Source of the DNA: Hofstenia miamia
Lineage: Eukaryota > Xenacoelomorpha > Acoela
Reading direction: 5' to 3'
Assembly (NCBI GenBank): GCA_004352715.1
Contig: SCFE01000049.1
Coordinates: 1,377,666 to 1,441,665 of the forward strand
Length of the DNA stretch: 64,000 bases
Position 1 is the first letter of the stretch, and each line of letters opens with the position of its first letter. Under the pieces are notes generated by a model. It had not been told where the DNA came from, did no database searches, and saw only the letters and a program-made list of their open reading frames with translations. Both the position numbers and the translations under genes were made by a program. Shown here in pieces: positions 57,094 to 64,000 of this stretch.

Positions 57094-57241
57094 AAGAAGG
57101 TGTCACACGAGTAGTCTTTTGACTATAGTCAAAAGACTAATCGTGTCACACGCCCAAAAAGTGACCTTGACAAATAGACAAAAGAATGCAAAACCGCAAT
57201 TTTGACTATAGTAAAAAGACTAGCAATGTGGTACCCCCTTT
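57094..57241. mobile_element. Palindromic MITE
   Basis: About 148 bases with ends AAGGTGTCACAC and, inward from the right, AAAGGGGGTACCAC. It contains a 28-base perfect palindrome at 57112-57139 (TAGTCTTTTGACTA and its inverse) and another TTTGACTATAGT half-site near the right end. Confidence 0.7.
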
Positions 57242-57289
57242 ACTGGAAATGTGTGATTTTCATGTTTTTCTTGTATAATATTTGTAGAA

Positions 57290-57429
57290 AAGCATTTATT
57301 TTGTTCTCAATATTAATGAAATATAAATCAGTTACATGTATATGACAAATTTTATATCTAAAATAAATTGCGGTCAAAATGACTGCATTTGTCATTTTTT
57401 GGTGTTCAAAAATTTTTGTCATTTTAGTG
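57290..57429 (-). mobile_element. piggyBac-type terminus, same family as 43680-45889
   Basis: Read inward from TTAA (57430-57433): CACTAAAATGACAAAAATTT, then AATGACAAATGCAGTCATTT and TTGACCGCAATTT. This parallels the left end of the 43680-45889 element. The other end is missing. The adjacent minus-strand frame from 57551 (VGTITTWFGHMDKLISD) is unidentified. Confidence 0.65.
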
Positions 57430-58364
57430 TTAATGAAAAATAATGTAGTAGCAAACAGTATGTCACTAATAAGTTTGTCCATGTGGCCAAACCACGTGGT
57501 GATTGTGCCAACCTGAGTGCAGTTCTCCAGAGGCCTGATGTCATCCCCCATTTGTTGGCTCTAATTCAAAGTAATCACAGAATGAATTTACTGTTCAAAA
57601 AAATGAGGAAACCTGAATCTTCTGTTATGTTACTTCATTTTCTATAAAACAAGGGGGTCGTCACAAGACCATGTCGATTCTAGCAGTACTCCAAATTCCC
57701 AACTTTGGTCTTCATGCTGTTGCTGTTGTGTAACAGATCTTTGCATGAATAGTTTACAGATTGGTAGTCTATAGACGTCTGGGAATCCAGTTAGATGCAT
57801 CCCATTTGTCAAAAACAATGAGAAAACGCTGTTGCCACCCCACTACACTACTGTTTATTAAAGATGCACTTGTAAAACGTGCTATTAATGCGACACACGC
57901 ATGCTACATACGACTCTCTTATTCACACCTCGAAAATTTTTACTTTATGCTAACAATTAAAAAATTTTAAAAAGTGTCAAGTGATTTATAACACCAATTT
58001 TAGCTTATGAAATTTCAATGTTTCTAAAGCTATGTGCAAGTTACTGATTTTCATCTAAAAATTTTAATCAAGATACACATCGTGTACAATGGAATACCTA
58101 TTCATACTTGTCCCTGTTTGATAATGAAAATATGGAGGCTAAGATGGGTACTTGTAGGTAGTGCCAGCAAATTACTAATAGATAATGTTGTTCTTTAATC
58201 CTTGCTTTCCTGACTCTGTTATTTTACAAATATTCCCAAAAGGGGAATTTTTGCACCAATATAAAATTTCATATTTTTAAATTTGAATCTATGAAAACAA
58301 AATCAGGTAAAAAGTAGTTGCTGTATTTACACTAAAAATTACCAATTCAAAATATTTTGACAGC

Positions 58365-58713
58365 CAGGGGCGTACGCAGGATTTTCTGACGGGGGACATC
58401 ATCATTAATACCCAATGCGGGCAGGGGCGTACCCAGGATTTTCTGACGGGGGGACATCATTGTTATTCCCTAATGCGGGGCGAAGCCCCGCCAAAATTTT
58501 TGAAAATATTGAGAAAATAGACCCTAAAAAATGCATTTCACAATCCTAGATTTTAAATTTTTTAATTTTTTAAGTAAAATTTTTTGATTTATCCTGTCAA
58601 AATTAAATTTGGAAACCTGACGGAGGGGAGAAATTCCACCATGTCCCCCTCTGGGTACGCCACTGAATACGGGGGATTAGACATTCCACCATGTCCCCCT
58701 GGGCACGCCACTG
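58365..58713. mobile_element. CAGTGGCGTACCCAGG-family MITE (outer) containing a second copy
   Basis: The outer ends are CAGGGGCGTACGCAGG and GGGCACGCCACTG, with a perfect 8-base TSD TTGACAGC (58357-58364 and 58714-58721). Much of its interior is the inner copy at 58422-58665. Confidence 0.88.
58422..58665. mobile_element. Inner CAGTGGCGTACCCAGG-family MITE
   Basis: 244 bases, ends CAGGGGCGTACCCAGG and CTGGGTACGCCACTG, TSDs AATGCGGG (58414-58421) and AATACGGG (58666-58673). It is inserted in the outer copy. Confidence 0.88.
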
Positions 58714-58721
58714 TTGACAGC

Positions 58722-60081
58722 ATTGAAGTAATAAATTGCACTCTCAAAGATTTGCAAATGTGGGTATTGCAGGAAGTGAGGTAATTTTTTGATTTTTTGT
58801 CCTCTTTTCTTCAGTAGTATGCACAAAATCCAAAGGTTTCATTTTTATTCAATACAGTTTTATTTATTGTTCTGTAAAAGACACATTAACAGTCACCTCT
58901 TTCTAATTTCACTTTTTCCTTCTCTATGTCTAACTTTGGATTGGATTATGATGCTAAAACGAAACTTTTCGCAAATATTCTTCATATCAACCCCACCAAC
59001 TTGGAATGCTCACAAATTTGATGCTATCATTATTTATTATGACGTCATTGAATGGCTAGAATTGGGATCTTTTAAAAAAAAGTTGATTTTACCCAGTGGA
59101 TATGTTTATAATTTATTGCAATTAATTCCCAGGCTATCAAATATAATTTGAATTTTCTTACTTTTTTCTCACTAACAAAAATAATTAGTTCTTTGCAAAA
59201 ATAGCCAGCCTATACCACCTGTTAAGAAACAGTATCATACATAAAACGTGCAGATATTTAGAAAAAAATTTATAGGGTCATAAACCCCAGCAAAAGTTAG
59301 GAAAGGTTTCATTAAGAAAGCTCTATAGTTTTTTTGTATAACATTCAAAAGTTCAATAAGATTGGTGATTACTGCCTCCAGATTAATTTGCGTTAGTCAC
59401 ATAGAGACTTATAGAGAATTGCTAAAAATCATAATCTAGATGTGAGTGAAGCAAGCTTCTTTGGTGGAAATGAGATGCGCAATCAACTTGTTGAATCAAT
59501 GCTAGACTGTGTACACATTATGATACAAGCAATGGTGATAGTTTAAGAAAAAGTTCTAACAAATTCCGAACATTTCCAGTCGCTATTATCAATATTTATT
59601 AGATTTCAAAGAGATCCCCAAATTCTGAGATTTGATGACGTCTTCCCAGCAAAAGTTAGGATGATGAACCTACTAAGGAGTCACACATGACACATTTAAA
59701 TAAAAAATAAATCATTTTTGAATGATTAACATCTATTTTAATAGTGAATAACCCCTTATATGAAAATGCTAGCCAGTAATAGTTTTGCTCTAAGCCAAAC
59801 CTAACAGCAATAATAAAGTAAAAATAGTGAGATAAGTTTAGTTATAAGATATGGGACGACGACTTATTTTTCATCAACTATTTAGACCAAAATTGTCTGC
59901 AATTTTAGTTGATTGCTATGCAAATTTAACCCTCAATCCCATTGCAAACAAATTCTTTGGTATGTCAACAATATAAAAATAGTCATTTCAAGTAGCTGTT
60001 TGTTCTAATAATAATTTTCAAGTGCGCCTTTAATACATAAGCTATAATACTTCCATAAAGAAATAAGTACCAGAATTAATT
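58722..60081. other. No recognisable gene
   Basis: The frame 58789-59151 has no motif I recognise and lies in T-rich sequence. Nothing else is supported. Confidence 0.5.
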
Positions 60082-60089
60082 GACCGTAT

Positions 60090-60571
60090 CAGACTTGTCA
60101 ACTAGCCGAGATTCTAACGAGCCAAGCCGAGCCGAGCTTGAGCACAGTATTTGATATACAACGAGCCCAAAATGAGCCTATTTTAGGCAAAGCAAGTTTA
60201 TAGTTCTGCTTGTTAATTTGATTATGGAGATTTTTCTTATTTTTTGCAGTCAGTATGCCTTTCCTATAATCTTATTTAAGAAATATTTACTATATAATAG
60301 GAAGAGCTATGTAAAAAATTCTTTGAGCACAATATTTTAAAAAAAATACCGAGCTAAAACGAGCCTCATNNNNNNNNNNNNNNNNNNNNNNNNNNNNNNN
60401 NNNNNNNNNNNNNNNNNNNNNNNNNNNNNNNNNNNNNNNNNNAAAAAAATACCGAGCTAAAACGAGCCTCATTCAAAGGTTTTATGTGGCGAGCCGAGCC
60501 GAATTTATATAAAAAAATTAAACGAGCCAAGCCGAGCCGAGCTCGGTAATGTCGGCTCGTTGACAAGTCTG
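60090..60571. mobile_element. GGCTC-family hAT-type MITE with perfect 8-base TSD
   Basis: Starts CAGACTTGTCAACTAGCC and ends GGCTCGTTGACAAGTCTG, flanked by GACCGTAT (60082-60089 and 60572-60579). A 73-N gap (60370-60442) has the same short block (AAAAATACCGAGCTAAAACG) on both sides. Confidence 0.9.
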
Positions 60572-61147
60572 GACCGTATATATAAATGCATAAGGCAGTT
60601 GGTATTTTATAATCTAGTTTGACAAATCAGACAGTTTTTGAATAAACTTTCAAACATAATAACATAAGCATGAAACTTACTTAAGTTAATCACAAATGCC
60701 ATAAAAATTTTCAGCTCTACAAAAAGCCAATTACTTTCTGGTGAAATTTTTCAAAGGTATATTATGATAATAATTATAATAATAACAATAATTAGGCCGA
60801 TATTCCTGTATCTTACAAGTAAATGGGAATTTATATACAAATCACTTGAAATTGTTCACAGATGATTGGAAAGAGTTACAAGCTGCTGGGACAAAGGAAT
60901 TTCTAATCCATAAGTTTTTCTACAGTAGGGAATTACAAAATGTTTTCTTGTGGAAGCTGCTGATAGATATATCTGTATATCTTTAAGTGCAGCAGATGAG
61001 AATCACCTTTAACATTGCAATGCATGCCTTTAGAAAAAGTTTCCTTAAAGAAACTATAAGCAAAGTTGATAGGATGTGACTTATCTAATCCGCAGATTGT
61101 AGTGAAAAATGCAATGGTTGGTTCTGTCTTACTTCCCCCAAGTCTGA

Positions 61148-61855
61148 CGTCACAAAATATTAAATACCGTTAGAGACACGATTTCAGTGAAATTGTAATT
61201 ATATATTTGAATAATTATATGTATTTCTTTAAACTCTGTTTTGATTAGTTTTCTATGTAGTTAAGATTGCTGAAATACGGAATTACAAGTAAATATATGT
61301 AAATATGTTCTATAATTGTAAATGTTGAGATTCGCCGTTTGCATTTAGTAAACATTTAGAAATCCTTCGAAAGTCTGTTTAGATTTAAAATAGAAATTTA
61401 TATCATCCAGATGTTAAACAAATCGCTAATGTTTCGGATTTTTATTTGATAATAGTACGCCTGCAGGTATATTATTCCAAATTTTTGTTTACAAAAATAA
61501 AGGAGCATTTCAGAAAGCAGATCCGACAGGGTTTAAACCTGTAATTTCCGTATTAGAAACGGCTCTGTTGTCGTACACTACGAATCTGTAAAATACTTTA
61601 TAGAAATATATAAGCTATCCGAAATTTCTCTAAAGTAAATATGATACAAAACAAATTAGCATTTATTATAATTATAACACATATTTACATTTATTTACTT
61701 GTAATTCCGTTTTTAAGCAGTCTTAACTACATAAAAAACTAATCAAAATAAAGTTTAAAGATATATATATATATACCGGTATATATATTTATTTAAATAT
61801 ATAATTACAATTTCATTGAAATTGGGTCTCTAATGGTATATAATATTTTGTGACG
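61148..61855. mobile_element. Foldback element with arms of about 200 bases
   Basis: The left arm from 61148 (CGTCACAAAATATTAAATAC) is inversely repeated from 61855 leftward (CGTCACAAAATATTATATAC). Homology continues through AATTGTAATTATATATTT, TTTTGATTAGTTTT and GGAATTACAAGTAAATA. The loop is about 61340-61640. There is no open frame of note and no clear TSD. Confidence 0.8.
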
Positions 61856-61918
61856 CAAGGAAAACATTTAGTAATTTTTTGTATATTACAGTTTGAACAA
61901 TTTATTTAACAAAAATAA

Positions 61919-62654
61919 AGGAGGTGATACAGTATCAAATTGCAATATTTGTCAAACAAAATGTTTGACAAATGTTTGCCAGTGCATCACCCCCATCAAA
62001 CACGCCATGAGACAAACCATCAGACAAATTAAAATCAAAATACCTTAGATATTTTCCGTCAAACATTGGTAAAACAAACTAATTATTTAACAATAACACT
62101 CTTTAAGGTTGAAGAAATTTCATTAAAATGGGCAAAAATAGCCTTTAATTGTTCACTTATTGTCCCCCCTAATTGCCCAGTATTCCGTATCAATATTGCT
62201 GTTTATTTACTTTAGTTAAAGTCCAATGATTAATTAATTAATTAATTTACTTTAAATGCTTTTCTTTGTCATTAGTGATTATCAGCGTGCTTCCTTTAAT
62301 TAGTGCGATATTTCTAAAATTAAAATGCCATTTGGGATGGTCTGCGTGGGGTCCATGTGTTTACACACAAAAGCAATTAATAGACGTGAAGCATTATTAA
62401 TTTATGGACAGAAAGTAATTATCACGTAAATACATGTTTGATAACAATTGTATCAAAAACGAATACTACACAGGTCATAGCACATCAATGAATGTAAACT
62501 AGTTAACCATAAACGAAGAGTTTGTAGTAAATGTTTGCCATTTGTCTGATGACTTGTTTGAAGAATGTTTGATATGTATCACCACAACATGTTTGCCAAC
62601 CAAATAAAATTAATTTCTTGCTCGATCGGAGGTTTGATAGTGCTATCACCCCTT
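61919..62654. mobile_element. TAA-flanked non-autonomous element
   Basis: The ends are AGGAGGTGATACAGTATCAAA and, inward from the right, AAGGGGTGATAGCACTATCA, with TAA at both flanks (61916-61918 and 62655-62657). TTTGACAAATGTTTGCC-like motifs repeat near both ends. The three-base TSD suggests PIF/Harbinger. No transposase. Confidence 0.7.
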
Positions 62655-62892
62655 TAACGGAAGGCTTACATATTTCAAGACCTTTGAGAAAACAGATGTT
62701 GATGCATCAATGTTGATTTCTGATTTCTCAAGAACACATTGATGCATACATCTCACAGTTATAGGCATTACTGTAATAGTATGAACAGACTTTGGAGTAC
62801 ATACATGTACTGTTGCATTGCTTCTCTTTAGAATAGAATGTATGACAGAATGTTTCCATGAATCATCAAGTCCTGCAACATCCATTTACGAA

Positions 62893-63892
62893 NNNNNNNN
62901 NNNNNNNNNNNNNNNNNNNNNNNNNNNNNNNNNNNNNNNNNNNNNNNNNNNNNNNNNNNNNNNNNNNNNNNNNNNNNNNNNNNNNNNNNNNNNNNNNNNN
63001 NNNNNNNNNNNNNNNNNNNNNNNNNNNNNNNNNNNNNNNNNNNNNNNNNNNNNNNNNNNNNNNNNNNNNNNNNNNNNNNNNNNNNNNNNNNNNNNNNNNN
63101 NNNNNNNNNNNNNNNNNNNNNNNNNNNNNNNNNNNNNNNNNNNNNNNNNNNNNNNNNNNNNNNNNNNNNNNNNNNNNNNNNNNNNNNNNNNNNNNNNNNN
63201 NNNNNNNNNNNNNNNNNNNNNNNNNNNNNNNNNNNNNNNNNNNNNNNNNNNNNNNNNNNNNNNNNNNNNNNNNNNNNNNNNNNNNNNNNNNNNNNNNNNN
63301 NNNNNNNNNNNNNNNNNNNNNNNNNNNNNNNNNNNNNNNNNNNNNNNNNNNNNNNNNNNNNNNNNNNNNNNNNNNNNNNNNNNNNNNNNNNNNNNNNNNN
63401 NNNNNNNNNNNNNNNNNNNNNNNNNNNNNNNNNNNNNNNNNNNNNNNNNNNNNNNNNNNNNNNNNNNNNNNNNNNNNNNNNNNNNNNNNNNNNNNNNNNN
63501 NNNNNNNNNNNNNNNNNNNNNNNNNNNNNNNNNNNNNNNNNNNNNNNNNNNNNNNNNNNNNNNNNNNNNNNNNNNNNNNNNNNNNNNNNNNNNNNNNNNN
63601 NNNNNNNNNNNNNNNNNNNNNNNNNNNNNNNNNNNNNNNNNNNNNNNNNNNNNNNNNNNNNNNNNNNNNNNNNNNNNNNNNNNNNNNNNNNNNNNNNNNN
63701 NNNNNNNNNNNNNNNNNNNNNNNNNNNNNNNNNNNNNNNNNNNNNNNNNNNNNNNNNNNNNNNNNNNNNNNNNNNNNNNNNNNNNNNNNNNNNNNNNNNN
63801 NNNNNNNNNNNNNNNNNNNNNNNNNNNNNNNNNNNNNNNNNNNNNNNNNNNNNNNNNNNNNNNNNNNNNNNNNNNNNNNNNNNNNNNNNNNN
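62893..63892. other. Assembly gap, 1000 N
   Basis: Followed by (TAT)n at 63893-63911. Open frames across it are artefacts. Confidence 0.99.
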
Positions 63893-64000
63893 TATTATTA
63901 TTATTATTATTTAAAATTGAATTTTTATAAATTATAAATAAGGTAGCACAAAGTTTCCTAAGACTTTGAAAAACTCAGGCATGGATATGAAGCATATTGA

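Noticed and set aside
57434-57551. Minus-strand frame containing VGTITTWFGHMDKLISD as a possible exon
   Set aside because: No family recognised and no clear splice sites; next to a piggyBac end, so possibly repeat-derived.

Overview
This is a eukaryotic, animal-type window: AT-rich, with intron-split genes (GT...AG junctions), dense transposon remnants, and scaffold gaps shown as N runs (1118-2117, 3791-4790, 12776-13545, 25304-25496, 34612-34637, 56264-56349, 60370-60442, 62893-63892, plus single Ns at 14970, 16049, 17736, 32843 and 43168). The gene content fits an invertebrate animal; the lineage cannot be fixed by eye. There is no operon, CRISPR array or prokaryotic feature.

Two gene regions on the minus strand carry the real coding content. 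(1) 24786 down to 11149: at least twelve phase-compatible exons of a CCDC60-like (coiled-coil domain-containing protein 60 / DUF4698) gene. One 177-base exon is present twice, and a 29-base microexon sits between introns of only 33 and 31 bases. Both ends of the gene lie outside what I can see. (2) 56586 down to 34053: a tandem array of sigma-class glutathione S-transferase genes (the family of haematopoietic prostaglandin D synthase). The upstream copy (52400-56586) is an intact four-exon gene for a 204-residue protein. The downstream copy (34053-39971) has the same four exons but a one-base deletion in exon 3. Between them lies an orphan first exon (41033-41088) with its own copy of a shared upstream block. 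A further lone exon of unknown gene is at 29300-29379.

Most of the rest is mobile DNA. There are LINE 3' ends (4791-5215, 5270-5864, 10003-10170, 36826-37345, 42580-42745, 55060-55640). piggyBac-type pieces occur at 1-525, 43680-45889 and 57290-57429. Tc1/mariner-type pieces occur at 12422-12775, 20440-21290, 28162-28580, 41549-43625 and 45036-45624. Several non-autonomous families have target-site duplications (TSDs) I could read: a CAGTGGCGTACCCAGG family, a CAGACTTGTCAACGAGCC family carrying expandable GGCTC repeats, TTA/TAA-flanked elements, and long inverted-repeat foldbacks. Tandem repeats of about 857 bases (5647-7341) and about 709-750 bases (7440-9999) fill the left side, and a perfect 27-base minisatellite lies at 49702-49917.

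I did not find a clearly new biological system. The most interesting items are the GST array (orphan first exon, shared promoter block, frameshifted copy), the microexon with ultra-short introns, the in-frame exon duplication, and nested or mis-joined transposons whose TSDs let the order of events be reconstructed.
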